Below, piece after piece: positions 28,394-37,641 of a stretch of 64,000 bases of DNA (within the stretch, counting starts at the first letter, position 1; every line of letters starts with the position of its first letter). Made by a program: the position numbers and the translations under genes. The notes under the pieces were generated by a model. That model was given only the letters and a program-made list of their open reading frames with translations. It made no database searches and was not told the origin of the DNA. The stretch lies in assembly GCA_003669585.1 (NCBI GenBank), contig QWOQ01000005.1:522502-586501 (forward strand), given 5' to 3'. The stretch comes from Planctomycetota bacterium (GTDB taxonomy: Bacteria; Planctomycetota; Planctomycetia; Pirellulales; UBA1268).

Positions 28394-29146
28394 ATGAAAC
28401 AAATGCCTCGCAAAGCGAAGTCTCCTGAAATGCCTCAGACAAGCGATCTTGTGGCCTGTGACGCAGTCGTTCTTCTCTCGGGTGGACTCGATTCCCTTAC
28501 GGCTGCAGCATGGGCAAAAAGTCGCGGCCATCGGCTTATCGCATTGTCCATCAACTACGGACAACGTCACAGCGTGGAGCTCGCGGCGGCTCGCAGGGTA
28601 GCTGCCTCGCTTGAGATTCGTGAACACATTATTCTTTCCGTTGATCTTTCACAGTTTGGTGGCAGTGCGCTGACCGATCCGACCATTCGAGTTCCGAAAG
28701 ATCGAACTGCGCAGGCCATCGGCCACGGCATTCCAACCACCTACGTTCCAGCCCGCAACACGGTGCTCTTATCCCTTGCCCTTTCCATGGCCGAAGCACG
28801 AGGAGCCGGGGCGATTGTGCTGGGAGTCAATGCGATTGACTACAGCGGATACCCAGATTGTCGCCCGGAGTACATCGAGGCGTTTTCTAAAATGGCTTCG
28901 CTGGCAACGCGCACAGCAGTGGAGGGTGGTTTCATTGAGATTCTTTGCCCGCTCCAATCGCTTTCAAAATCAGAGATTATCATCCTTGGTCAGTCTCTCG
29001 GTGTCGACTATGGACTCACTTCAAGTTGCTACGATCCTGCTGCTGACGGCAGTCCGTGCGGTATCTGTGATGCATGCATTCTCAGGCATGTCGGATTCGA
29101 GCAAGCCGGATGCGTCGATCCGTTAATCACTCGTTCGAGTCGTTGA
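28394..29146 (+). CDS. queC: 7-cyano-7-deazaguanine synthase
   Basis: About 250 residues. The PP-loop ATPase motif SGGLDS (29-34) begins the core; a C-terminal zinc site is formed by [17 protein letters not shown]. QueC turns 7-carboxy-7-deazaguanine into preQ0 using ATP and ammonia, and its product is the QueF substrate. The start is uncertain: ATGs at 28394, 28403 and 28430 are in frame, and 28394 has a modest AAGAG upstream. Its end overlaps the likely queE start. CATAAT at 28376-28381 could be a -10 element giving an almost leaderless mRNA, but no matching -35 is visible. Confidence 0.92.
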   Translation: MKQMPRKAKSPEMPQTSDLVACDAVVLLSGGLDSLTAAAWAKSRGHRLIALSINYGQRHSVELAAARRVAASLEIREHIILSVDLSQFGGSALTDPTIRVPKDRTAQAIGHGIPTTYVPARNTVLLSLALSMAEARGAGAIVLGVNAIDYSGYPDCRPEYIEAFSKMASLATRTAVEGGFIEILCPLQSLSKSEIIILGQSLGVDYGLTSSCYDPAADGSPCGICDACILRHVGFEQAGCVDPLITRSSR

Positions 29147-29868
29147 ATCGTTACCAACTCAAATTACTGGCAACAGCACGCGTGCAGATCGCAGAAATTT
29201 ATCAATCGATTCAAGGAGAAGGGCTTCTCGCAGGAACGCCGAGTGCATTTGTTCGTACAAGCGGCTGCAACCTTCGCTGCCGATGGTGTGACACTCCCTT
29301 CACAAGCTGGAATCCCACTGGGATCGAACAATCAATCGAGATGATTGTCGATCGTGTTCGATTATTGGCGTGTCGACATGTCGTACTCACCGGGGGAGAA
29401 CCGTTGCTTTTTGATGAGGTCGTCCCACTTGTTCATAAACTTCGTGATCTTTCAATGCATGTAACGATTGAGACTGCTGGAACCATCTCGAGAGACATGC
29501 AGGTCGACTTAATGTCAATCAGCCCTAAACTTTCTGGCTCCGCACCCTCCATCGATGAGCATCCGCTGTGGTACGCAAGACACAATGCAGCGAGACACAA
29601 CAAGAGTGCAATTGTGGATCTTGTGAGGCATTCTCCTTATCAAATAAAGTTTGTTATCGATCACTTGAATGACGTAACGGAAGTGGATTTTTGGCTCGCA
29701 GATTTGAACTGTATCGATTCGCGCCGAGTGCTCCTCATGCCGCAGGGAACAGATCAAATCGATCTTCAAGAAAAAGACCTATGGCTTGCCGAACTCTGTA
29801 CCGAAAGAGGTTTTCTCTTTGCGCCACGACATCATATTGCGTGGTTCGGACTGACCCGCGGCACCTGA
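29143..29868 (+). CDS. queE: 7-carboxy-7-deazaguanine synthase
   Basis: About 241 residues if translation starts at the TTG overlapping the queC stop (TTGA at 29143); a GTG at 29182, just before QIAEIYQSIQGEG, or an ATG at 29074 deep inside queC are alternatives. QueE is a radical SAM enzyme making the deazaguanine ring from carboxytetrahydropterin. Cysteines C42, C46 and C49 in SGCNLRCRWCDTPF bind the cluster, and VVLTGGEPL binds SAM. With queC and queF it gives three of the preQ1 steps; queD is not in the window. Confidence 0.9.
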   Translation: MNRYQLKLLATARVQIAEIYQSIQGEGLLAGTPSAFVRTSGCNLRCRWCDTPFTSWNPTGIEQSIEMIVDRVRLLACRHVVLTGGEPLLFDEVVPLVHKLRDLSMHVTIETAGTISRDMQVDLMSISPKLSGSAPSIDEHPLWYARHNAARHNKSAIVDLVRHSPYQIKFVIDHLNDVTEVDFWLADLNCIDSRRVLLMPQGTDQIDLQEKDLWLAELCTERGFLFAPRHHIAWFGLTRGT

Positions 29869-29883
29869 CCCATCACACTTCTT

Positions 29884-31035
29884 TTATTTTCTGATCTCTG
29901 TGGCCAGTTTCGTTGCCTCTGGGGAGGTGCGGGGTCCACGAGGACCAAACACAAGCACGGTTGCGGCGCCGACCGCTACGATCAGCATGCCTGCGAGAAA
30001 CCACGGACTCAGCAAAGCGGGGTCTGTGCCTTTGAGCACCATGGTTGAAAGAGTATTGACCACAGGCGCTAAACCGAAAACCAGCGGCATGACCGTAAAT
30101 GGTTTTCCACCACAATTGAACGCAAGAATAATTCCAAGCGCTCCTACGGCCCCAAAGCCTCCAGCTGCCACACTCCAGAGCACTCCGGATGTATTCCAGA
30201 TGCCTTTGTCAGCCAAGGGCACAAGCAGCGTCATTGGAACCACAACAGCAATCACAAAATAGGCCATTCCAATACAAATAAGTGGCCTTAATCGACTTCC
30301 CTGCATGGCTGTTTGGCCGCGGTGAAGCACCGGTCCATACGCACCCCATGAAACCATTGTGAGAGCCACAGAAAGAAGTATTTCAAAAAATCGCTCGGTT
30401 GTTCTGCGCACCGGATCGAGCACAGGCTTCACAGACGGCGCTTCCGATGTATCGGCCACGATGGTTGCATCAGTCGCTTGAGCCACATCAGTGTGTTCAG
30501 GGGCAACCAGGCTATCGGCAGGTTGTTCTTGAGGACTTTTCTGCTGATGTTCAGCGGCCTGCTTTGAGTGATCTGCAGCGGCAGGTTTGTTAAGCAAAAC
30601 CGTCACTGCACCAAGAACCACAAGAATTAATCCGGCAAGAAAGGGAGCCTTGAGCTGATCAAATGATTTGCTCATAAAAGCAGTCAGCAGGGTGTTGACC
30701 ACAGGTGCTCCACCAAAGACCAGCGGCATCACGTAGACCGGATTGCCACCAAATCTGAGCGCTAAAATAATTCCCAAAGCACCCATCGCGCCTGCGGATC
30801 CCGCTAGCAAACTCCAAAGCACGCCCTGCACCGTCCACGATCCTTTTTCACGAAATCGCATAATGAGCAAAAGTGGAGCCAGCACCGCAATCAGAAAATA
30901 GGCTAGGCCAACACAGACAAAAGCTCTCAAGCTCGAATCTAAATCGTTCTGACCAAAGTGGAGAACGGGGCCATACACACCCCAGCAAATAGCCGTGAGG
31001 GCGATTGCACCAAGCAAACCAAAAAACTGCAGCAT
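29884..31035 (-). CDS. Membrane protein with two tandem copies of one domain
   Basis: 383 residues built from two similar membrane halves. Half 1 (about 1-150) has GVYGPVLHFGQ, VCVGLAYFLIAV and GGAPVVNTLLTAFM. Half 2 (about 215-370) repeats them as GAYGPVLHRGQ, ICIGMAYFVIAV and GLAPVVNTLSTMVL. Each half has about five hydrophobic segments; a polar Gln/Glu/Pro-rich linker of about 60 residues separates them. The fold hints at an EamA/DMT-type exporter, but I cannot name the family. It is convergent with queE and probably transcribed alone. An internal gene duplication is the simplest origin. Confidence 0.65.
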   Translation of the reverse strand: MLQFFGLLGAIALTAICWGVYGPVLHFGQNDLDSSLRAFVCVGLAYFLIAVLAPLLLIMRFREKGSWTVQGVLWSLLAGSAGAMGALGIILALRFGGNPVYVMPLVFGGAPVVNTLLTAFMSKSFDQLKAPFLAGLILVVLGAVTVLLNKPAAADHSKQAAEHQQKSPQEQPADSLVAPEHTDVAQATDATIVADTSEAPSVKPVLDPVRRTTERFFEILLSVALTMVSWGAYGPVLHRGQTAMQGSRLRPLICIGMAYFVIAVVVPMTLLVPLADKGIWNTSGVLWSVAAGGFGAVGALGIILAFNCGGKPFTVMPLVFGLAPVVNTLSTMVLKGTDPALLSPWFLAGMLIVAVGAATVLVFGPRGPRTSPEATKLATEIRK

Positions 31036-31181
31036 GACGTCTCTTCTTTTTCAAATCGTTAACATCGAAAACTCTAGGCTTCGAACTGTACCAGAATCGG
31101 ACAAGAATATTCATTCCTTGAGCCAGGTGCGACGGGAACTAGCAGCTTTTTCGAGACATTTGGAATGCACATTCAAGAGGT

Positions 31182-34100
31182 CTACTGACTCAATCGAACC
31201 GCTACGGCTGGCTGAATCCTCGAAACAACGCTTGCAGCAATGCAGCCAGCAACGACTGCCGAAAGTACCATGGCCAACCAGCTACTCACCATCCAGCTCC
31301 ACGGAAACTCTGCCGAGCGAGCAACTAAGTTAGGAAACAGCGCCACCAGTCCGGCAAGAGCACCGATGAAAAGTCCTGCAAGAGCCATGAAGAGAGTCTC
31401 CAGAAGAATGAACACTTGCAAACGGCTCTTCGAATAGCCAATCGCCTGCAGTAGACCAAATTGTCCGGTGCGTTCGACAACGCTTCGAACTTCAACCACC
31501 GCAACTCCGGCGATTCCCAGAAGCAACCCAATCACTCCAAGAGACTGAAATCCTAAGAGATACGTATTTTGCAGCGTTCCGAGTTGCTTAAGACGTTCAA
31601 GTGTCGGCCGCACGTCGGCTCCAAAATCGGAGAGTACTCGAGTGATTCCATCCCTGATTCTTTTTTGGTCCGTCTGATCTGTGTGAGACGCTGATCCAGA
31701 ATCAAACAGAAACATTCCATATCCTGATCGATCGGGAAACAGTTCTAAAAATGATGATTCGTGGACTATGGCATAGCCCTGAAGAATGCCCGGCTCAAGA
31801 AGCCCAACGACTTCGAGAAGGATTTTTTCACCGTGACCATTTTCAATTGACATACGGGCACCAATGCCAGAAAGCCCAAGCGCCCAGCGTGCCGTTGCCT
31901 CATCGAGAATGACCGGAATCGCTCCGTCAGGTTTACTGTTGAGAAGTGTCCACGGATTTTGCCCCTTGGCTGCGACACTCGTGGTAAATCCAAATCGACC
32001 AGACGATCCAAAAGAATCGGCTACGCCCAGGATTCTTGGCTGATCAGGACGGTATAAATTCAGACAACTGGCATCGTCTCCAGAACTCGTACGAACCGAT
32101 TCGATCGTGCATCCCGCAAAGATCGTTTCATTCTCTGGTGAAATTCCCAACTCCGCGCGATCGGTTGGGTCTGCAATATTGAGGGCGACCTCTTTGCTCA
32201 CCGACGCGATCAATGTCCAGCCACCGGTAGGCCCATTTTTATCTGATGGATTCTCCGGAATCGATACTCGAAAAGCTGACACCGACACGATGAGAAATTC
32301 CGCCACCGCCACCAGAGCCACCACCGTGATGGCCCGCATCGGTTCACGCACGAGTCCTCTGAAAGCGAGTCCTTCGAGTGAGCGACAGATTCGGTGTGCC
32401 ATCGTGCCGGGAAGAAGCATTCCCCACAATGCGGCGAGCATCCCAAAGAGCGCAAAACTTCCGGCAAGAAAAAACATCCCTGCCGAACTCGTACCACTGT
32501 TCTGGGAGACAAGGACTGTTGCAATTGATGCACCTATTGCCAAAGCAGTCGTACCAAAGGCGACCCAGCGACTCGCCTTTGATGCTCGAGCACCGCTCGA
32601 TCTGCGGCCTGAGAGCATTTGAAGTGGTTCCTCGTTTGAGGCCGTTGACGCGACTCGAGAAAGCGTGAGCACAATCATGCAGAAACTCACCACAGCGGCG
32701 ATGACAAAAGAGACTCCGTCAACATGCAATTGCACAAAAGAACTGCCCGTTCGTGAGCCCACGCCTTCGGGCCAGAGATACTCAAATCCGTTGAGCAGCG
32801 TGCGAGTCCAAAGCGGTCCGACAACTATTCCACAGACCGTTCCAATTGCAGCCGAAAGTCCGCCGAAGAGCATCAGCAGATACGCAATCTTGCGACGGGG
32901 CCAACCCACACTCGCAAGAATTCCAAGACTCTTTCTGAGCGATTGCACGCAGAGACGAAATAAGAGCACTTCCAGCAGCAGGCTCGATACGACCACAAAC
33001 ATACTCAACGCGCCGAAGAGCCCTGCAAAGGGAGTTGTTCCAGAAGCTGCCTCAATGGCCATCGATCGCACCGCGTCAATCCTCCATCCCAAAGCCTGCG
33101 GATCAATTCGGGATGCAAGCGTCTGCCGCAATAACTCAAGCGATGTATCGGAGGATGATGCAAGGGCTTTAAGTGGGACGTGCCAGGCCGTTGAGTGACC
33201 AAACCGACTTGCTGCCATCTCGCGGCCACGAGCGATTGACACGAAGGCTTTCGGCGTGGCTCCAAACTCCTTCCAGTATCGGTCATCTTCATCATGCGGG
33301 GCAGTCGATCGAACCCGTTGACTATCGAATGGAAACGGCGGATCCCAATCTGCAATCGATTTTTCGTCAGTGACGCCTTTTACATCTGGCACCAGCGACC
33401 GATCAATCGCTGCTCCTTGCATTGCGGCAATTCCGCTCATACGCAACACGAAAGACTTCTCCTGAACCTTTCCACTTTGTGTTTCTGGCAGAAACCATTC
33501 CAGAGCGAATGGCATGCCCGGTTCCAGCGAGGCTCCCTGCGCGACGAAATCGTCGGCCAGCCATCGATCGATCACAATCTGATCGTCACTGGGTTCGTCA
33601 ATTTTATGATTCCACTGGTCGACAAGCGCCCCGCTCGGAGCGCTTGATATCGCCATGGCCGCAATTGTTGAATAGGGAACACTTTCACCACCCGGGCCGA
33701 GAATTCGATTGGCAAGAAACACGAGCGAGGGCTTCCCTCCAAGCGGTCCAAGAATTTCTGCGGCCGCTTGATCGGCTTGCTTCGGAATAATCAGCCGCTC
33801 ACTTGTGAGCCGAATAGTTTCACTGTCTGTCTGTTCTAGGGTTAAGCCCAGATCCTCGAGTGTGGGATGCAATTGGGCAATCATCCAGTCGCGAATCAAC
33901 GTCGATGTTGATCCTGATTTTGTTTTGCCCGTGGCAAAGAGGATATTCACCTTCCCCTCTACTTCAAAAAGATCCTGAATCATAGCCAGCGGAGCAATCA
34001 CCAAACGCCCGACGAGTTGCGTTGGCCTCAGGCCGAATCGACCAAGCCCCGAATCGGAAACGATGCTTTGCACCGTTACCCGCCTGCCATTTGATTCTCC

Positions 34101-34766
34101 CCTACGGTTTCCAAGTGGGCTGTCAGAAGGCACTGTCGACTGCCTCGACGCTCGCAAAACAACCACATCACCAACGCTTACTCCAAGAGCCGAGGCGAGC
34201 GTGGCGTTGATCGCGATGGCATCGCCTTGAGGCTGTACGACTGTGGGCGTAAAGTTGAGTGATGAAAGTGAGTCGCATGCCAGAAGCGAGGCAATGGCTC
34301 GACTTGAAATTGAATCTTGGTTATCCGTTTTATCACGACCGGAAATGCCATCTGCAGGCCTCTCGATTGTAATTTCTAAAACAATCGCCGGCACAATTGC
34401 TTCAAGATTGAGGTTTGATCGATCCATATCCTTTGTGGAGCATTCCATGAGGCGTTCGGCCAGATCAACTTCAAAAAAACTTGGAGACATCACGATCGAA
34501 TCGATATCTCCGAGTCGCTCAAGCGCCAGACGACGAAGGCTCGAATGCATTGAATCGCCGACCCCAAGTGCTCCACTTATTGTTGCCGACACGATTGCCG
34601 AAGCGATGGCCAGCGACAGGGTTGACGGCCAGAACCACCGAATTAATTTCCACGATAAACCTGTTGTCGATCGAATCACTCGCTGCCTTCTTTGCCGATT
34701 CCTTCCAGAAAGATCCCGCGATGAATCTGTTGGCTGTTTGAAATTGTCCACACGTGGGTCAACCAT
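31182..34766 (-). CDS. Large FtsX/MacB-type ABC transporter permease
   Basis: 1194 residues. A first membrane helix at about 45-68 is followed by a long periplasmic domain, a group of helices around 580-710, another group at about 735-830, a second periplasmic domain, and a final helix cluster near 1060-1190, consistent with two FtsX core domains in one chain. Such permeases work with LolD/MacB-like ATPases in lipoprotein release or exporter-type mechanotransmission rather than import. The partner ATPase is encoded 58 bases upstream on the same strand. Substrate unknown. Confidence 0.85.
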   Translation of the reverse strand: MVDPRVDNFKQPTDSSRDLSGRNRQRRQRVIRSTTGLSWKLIRWFWPSTLSLAIASAIVSATISGALGVGDSMHSSLRRLALERLGDIDSIVMSPSFFEVDLAERLMECSTKDMDRSNLNLEAIVPAIVLEITIERPADGISGRDKTDNQDSISSRAIASLLACDSLSSLNFTPTVVQPQGDAIAINATLASALGVSVGDVVVLRASRQSTVPSDSPLGNRRGESNGRRVTVQSIVSDSGLGRFGLRPTQLVGRLVIAPLAMIQDLFEVEGKVNILFATGKTKSGSTSTLIRDWMIAQLHPTLEDLGLTLEQTDSETIRLTSERLIIPKQADQAAAEILGPLGGKPSLVFLANRILGPGGESVPYSTIAAMAISSAPSGALVDQWNHKIDEPSDDQIVIDRWLADDFVAQGASLEPGMPFALEWFLPETQSGKVQEKSFVLRMSGIAAMQGAAIDRSLVPDVKGVTDEKSIADWDPPFPFDSQRVRSTAPHDEDDRYWKEFGATPKAFVSIARGREMAASRFGHSTAWHVPLKALASSSDTSLELLRQTLASRIDPQALGWRIDAVRSMAIEAASGTTPFAGLFGALSMFVVVSSLLLEVLLFRLCVQSLRKSLGILASVGWPRRKIAYLLMLFGGLSAAIGTVCGIVVGPLWTRTLLNGFEYLWPEGVGSRTGSSFVQLHVDGVSFVIAAVVSFCMIVLTLSRVASTASNEEPLQMLSGRRSSGARASKASRWVAFGTTALAIGASIATVLVSQNSGTSSAGMFFLAGSFALFGMLAALWGMLLPGTMAHRICRSLEGLAFRGLVREPMRAITVVALVAVAEFLIVSVSAFRVSIPENPSDKNGPTGGWTLIASVSKEVALNIADPTDRAELGISPENETIFAGCTIESVRTSSGDDASCLNLYRPDQPRILGVADSFGSSGRFGFTTSVAAKGQNPWTLLNSKPDGAIPVILDEATARWALGLSGIGARMSIENGHGEKILLEVVGLLEPGILQGYAIVHESSFLELFPDRSGYGMFLFDSGSASHTDQTDQKRIRDGITRVLSDFGADVRPTLERLKQLGTLQNTYLLGFQSLGVIGLLLGIAGVAVVEVRSVVERTGQFGLLQAIGYSKSRLQVFILLETLFMALAGLFIGALAGLVALFPNLVARSAEFPWSWMVSSWLAMVLSAVVAGCIAASVVSRIQPAVAVRLSQ

Positions 34767-34824
34767 CTATCACCTGCTGGGCTCTCTATTGTGATGTTCC
34801 CAACTCAGATTGAAAAAGTATTGT

Positions 34825-35505
34825 TTACAACCGTAGAAGCCGGCCGTCTTTCAATTGTGCAATGCTACCCATGCGGTCAGCAACCGTTTGTGAATGAGTC
34901 ACAACGACGAGCATGCCCATAATTTCTGATGCCAATTCCACCAGGAGTTCCGTAATCATTTCGGAGGAGTGTGTATCTAGATTTCCAGTCGGCTCATCGG
35001 CGAGAATCAATCGTGGAGATAGAATCAGCGACCTCGCGACAGCAACTCTTTGCCTTTCGCCACCAGAAAGTTCCGACGGTAAATGCATCCGCCGGGCAGC
35101 GAGACCAACACGATCGAGCAAACTCTCTGCCCGAACAAGAACATCGGCCGAGACAGTTCCGTTTGCCATCGCAGGCACAATGACATTATCAATCGCTGTA
35201 CAACCTTCCAGCAGATGATGATCTTGGAAAATAAAACCAATTGTTTTATTGCGAAAGACTGCAAGATCGGCAGGGGATCCTTCAAATGGATTGATCCCAT
35301 CAACTCGAACGCTTCCCGCGGAAGGCCTTTCAAGCGTTCCGAGAATAGACAACAGCGTGCTTTTTCCCGATCCGCTCGGCCCCATCACGGCCATGTGCTC
35401 CTGATTGTGAAGACACAACGAAACGTCAACGAGCACTCGAACGATTCCTCCCGGACCGTCAAACGATTTGGTAAGTCCTTCAACGTTGAGCATGAGTGCA
35501 TTCAC
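34825..35505 (-). CDS. ABC transporter ATPase, LolD/MacB class
   Basis: 226 residues with Walker A GPSGSGKST (about 40-48), Q loop, signature LSGGERQRVAVARSL and Walker B LILADEPTGNLD. The DEPTGNLD ending and length are those of the LolD/FtsE/MacB class. Its ATG overlaps the thioesterase stop by four bases, and the FtsX-type permease gene follows, so the three genes form one operon. The ATPase drives the permease; cargo cannot be inferred. Confidence 0.92.
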   Translation of the reverse strand: MNALMLNVEGLTKSFDGPGGIVRVLVDVSLCLHNQEHMAVMGPSGSGKSTLLSILGTLERPSAGSVRVDGINPFEGSPADLAVFRNKTIGFIFQDHHLLEGCTAIDNVIVPAMANGTVSADVLVRAESLLDRVGLAARRMHLPSELSGGERQRVAVARSLILSPRLILADEPTGNLDTHSSEMITELLVELASEIMGMLVVVTHSQTVADRMGSIAQLKDGRLLRL

Positions 35506-35930
35506 GAATCTGAAGATGCCGATTGCAGAAGATCACGGACCGTATCTGGAAGCGCAATCGCCTCCAGTGGCTGTCCTTGCTTTAACAGACAATACACCGC
35601 CACCACTCGACCACATGCCACGAGAAGACCGTCGAGTTCAAAACGAAATTGATACGTGACACTCGAAGTTCCGATCTCGCTCATCGATGCGTAGATGTCG
35701 AACAGGTCTTCGTGTCGAAGGGGGCCTTTGTATTCGCAGGAAACACTCACTCGCGGCCAACTCATTTTTGAGCCATCCGCTGCAAAAGCGACCAGTGGAA
35801 CGCCAAGATGCCTTAGCCATTCATGTTCAGCCGACTCCATCCAAAAGAAGAAGGCTGAGAAATGTGCAATTCCGGCAGCATCCGTATCACGAAATTCAAC
35901 TCGACGACGAGTATGAAATTCTCTCGACAT
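35502..35930 (-). CDS. YbgC-like acyl-CoA thioesterase (hot-dog fold)
   Basis: 142 residues from the ATG at 35930, which has GGAG nine bases upstream; a longer frame to 36062 is unlikely. The hot-dog signature EFRDTDAAGIAHFSAFFFWME (start about residue 10) contains the catalytic aspartate. Members hydrolyse acyl-CoA thioesters, and the YbgC type is often tied to envelope lipid metabolism. It is the first gene of an operon with the ABC ATPase (four-base overlap) and the FtsX-type permease, suggesting an envelope-lipid role for the set, which is an inference. Confidence 0.85.
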   Translation of the reverse strand: MSREFHTRRRVEFRDTDAAGIAHFSAFFFWMESAEHEWLRHLGVPLVAFAADGSKMSWPRVSVSCEYKGPLRHEDLFDIYASMSEIGTSSVTYQFRFELDGLLVACGRVVAVYCLLKQGQPLEAIALPDTVRDLLQSASSDS

Positions 35931-36137
35931 AAGTCGTTTCTCCAGCCAGTCAGAAGCAGATCTATGCAGAACAACTCTGTCAGAAATGTTTGGACATGCG
36001 ATCCACGCCGTGAACGCGAAGGATTTTATTCCTCTGACACTGCCTGTCGTTCTGTGTTGCAAAACGATCTCCGCGCAGGAAAAAATTCTGCAGCAAGATC
36101 AGCTATCAACAAGTGATCGCCCGACAATCTTCACGCA

Positions 36138-36410
36138 CTACTCACCAACATAAGGAAGCATCGCCAAAAAACGTGCTCGCTTAATGGCTCGGGTTACTGC
36201 GTGCTGACTTGCGGCCGTACAACCACTTTTTCGTCTGCTGAGGAGCTTTGCCTGTCGATTGACAAGCCTTCCCAATAGCTCGAGATCTTTATAATCGACG
36301 TACATTGGCCGCGGGCGAACTCCGTCTATGTAGATCGGGTCTTTCTTTTTGACCTTAATCCTAGGCTTCGCACGTTTCTTCGCAAATTTACTTTCAATAG
36401 GGACTCGCAT
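36138..36410 (-). CDS. rpsR: 30S ribosomal protein S18
   Basis: 90 residues from the ATG at 36410 with GGAAGA upstream; a TTG one codon earlier is also in frame. The S18 core is clear: DYKDLELLGRLVNRQAKL followed by SRRKSG and the C-terminal AIKRARFLAMLPYV. The N-terminus is Lys/Arg-rich. S18 binds the 16S platform next to S6. Here rpsR stands alone; rpsF, ssb and rplI, its usual neighbours in many bacteria, are not adjacent. Confidence 0.95.
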   Translation of the reverse strand: MRVPIESKFAKKRAKPRIKVKKKDPIYIDGVRPRPMYVDYKDLELLGRLVNRQAKLLSRRKSGCTAASQHAVTRAIKRARFLAMLPYVGE

Positions 36411-36860
36411 CAAAATCTTCCGGGAGGATGAAGGGAACCTTACACAACTCTTTATTCTCTACTTCAATTGCTTCAGCAACCGCACGAGTTCAACAACGGG
36501 CGAAGCAAAAGCTTCAGAAGTCTAACGTTCTGCTCGATAGTCTCAACTGTGAATCAAAACAAAAGCCTGAAAGAACACAAAAGCCGTGCGATTCAAAGCA
36601 ACCGACCTCTGGCCTAACCGACTTTTTCGGCAGGCTCAGAGGCCGGAATGATCCAGTTTAAATTGTTGTGCGTTCCTGATTTTGCAGAACTCATTCAGTT
36701 TTTTTGACTTTCAGAATTTCACAAAGCTCAGCGAGAACAAATGATTTTACAATCGTAAATCGATCGTTGACATTCACAATCGTTTGAATCCAGGGAGCAT
36801 AAAAACAAGGGACTGGAGAACAGCACACAACGGTTGGAAAGCTTTCCAGACGCTGCCGCA
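36411..36860. other. Intergenic region between rpsR and the RRM gene
   Basis: 450 bases without a supported gene. For rpsR (minus strand) a possible promoter is TTGCTG (36479-36474), a 17-base spacer and AATAAA (36456-36451), a moderate match. A 14-base perfect palindrome TGGAAAGCTTTCCA lies at 36835-36848, just past the RRM stop. A plus-strand frame at 36428-36661 is doubtful, since its only purine-rich stretch abuts the ATG. Confidence 0.45.
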
Positions 36861-37265
36861 TCAACGATAGTCGCCGCCGCCGCCGCCACCGTAGCCACGA
36901 CCGCCGCCGCCACCGCCACCGTAGCCGCCGCCTCCACCGCCACCGCCGTAGCCACGACCGCCACCACCACCGCCACCCGAACGACCACCACCACCACCAC
37001 CGCCACCCGGTCTCGGCGAACGCTCACGCGCTTCGTTAACCGTTAACGGTCGGCCATTCATCTCATGGCCATTGAGCGCGGCGATCGCCGCTTGCAAACC
37101 TTCGTTGGTCTCCATTTCAACGAAACCAAAACCGCGGGACCGACCGGTCTCACGATCCGAAATCACCTCTGCAGAACGGACAGGACCGTGAGGAGCAAAC
37201 ATTTGCTCCAGATCAGCAGAGGTCGTGGACCAGGGGAGGTTCCCCACGTAAATCTTCCCGGACAT
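36861..37265 (-). CDS. Glycine-rich RRM RNA-binding protein
   Basis: 134 residues from the ATG at 37265 with GAGG eight bases upstream. One RNA recognition motif (about 2-80) has RNP2 IYVGNL and RNP1 RGFGFVEM, followed by a glycine-rich tail of about 45 residues made of Gly runs broken by Arg and Tyr (RGYGGGG units). Such small glycine-rich RNA-binding proteins, also known from cyanobacteria, are often cold-induced RNA chaperones. The tail is encoded by a low-complexity stretch prone to length change. It is probably transcribed alone. Confidence 0.92.
   Translation of the reverse strand: MSGKIYVGNLPWSTTSADLEQMFAPHGPVRSAEVISDRETGRSRGFGFVEMETNEGLQAAIAALNGHEMNGRPLTVNEARERSPRPGGGGGGGGRSGGGGGGGRGYGGGGGGGGYGGGGGGGRGYGGGGGGDYR
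36870..37012. repeat. GGN low-complexity repeat encoding the Gly-rich tail
   Basis: Near-continuous CCGCCA/CCGCCG-type triplets (plus strand) coding for Gly runs with Tyr, Arg and Ser interruptions. It is a simple repeat inside the RRM gene, likely variable in length between strains. Confidence 0.85.
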
Positions 37266-37384
37266 AAAACAATCCTCTATGGGCTCAGGAACTGACCGAA
37301 ACAAAAACTCGACTTGTCGATCATCGCCAGGTGCCCCCCTCTGCAGTTCCAATCAGGTTTGAGGGCTGACGAAAATCAGTCGTC

Positions 37385-37641
37385 CTAACTAAAAGATGTA
37401 TCACTTTTTCTCATTCCAATCAACACCCGCTTGGCCTGTTCGTCGAAGATATTGCGGGCGTTGCTGACTTCTTCGCTATCCAATCCGTATAAGTCGGTCC
37501 GGAAAAAAGGTTCTTTGTTCCAAACTGCGAAGGAAAAAGGTTTTTAAGGGTTCGAACGACCCCAACCGGACGGCATTGGCTACCGTCGACTTCAATGGAG
37601 GTGCGGGCAGCGCGACTCGTTGCGAGTACTTTATTACTCAT
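37385..37641 (-). pseudogene. Small gene apparently broken by a one-base frameshift
   Basis: From an ATG at 37641, which overlaps the stop of the upstream small membrane gene, codons read well to about 37545 (an R-T-L then Lys-rich stretch). That frame then runs on to a stop at 37420 with poor sequence. In the next frame, starting just after the A5/T5 homopolymers (minus strand; 37545-37534), good coding sequence continues to a TAG at 37385-37387: it reads KPFSFAVWNKEPFF, then DLYGLDSEEVSNARNIF and a basic end. Restoring one base in either run gives a smooth protein of about 85 residues. So it is a recent pseudogene, a sequencing error, or a programmed shift; no classic slippery heptamer is seen. 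The family is unknown to me. Confidence 0.6.

Noticed and set aside
36428..36661. Plus-strand 77-residue frame upstream of rpsR
   Set aside because: Its ATG is preceded by a purine run with no spacing, codon use is not distinctive and it would begin 17 bases from the divergent rpsR start. No recognisable motif.
36861..37012. Repeats suggestive of a CRISPR-like array
   Set aside because: They are codon-level Gly/Tyr/Arg repeats inside the RRM gene with no unique spacers.
37541..37560. GGGTTCGAACGACCCC-like sequence resembling a tRNA T arm
   Set aside because: No acceptor, D or anticodon arm can be laid out around it, and it falls inside coding-like sequence on the other strand.
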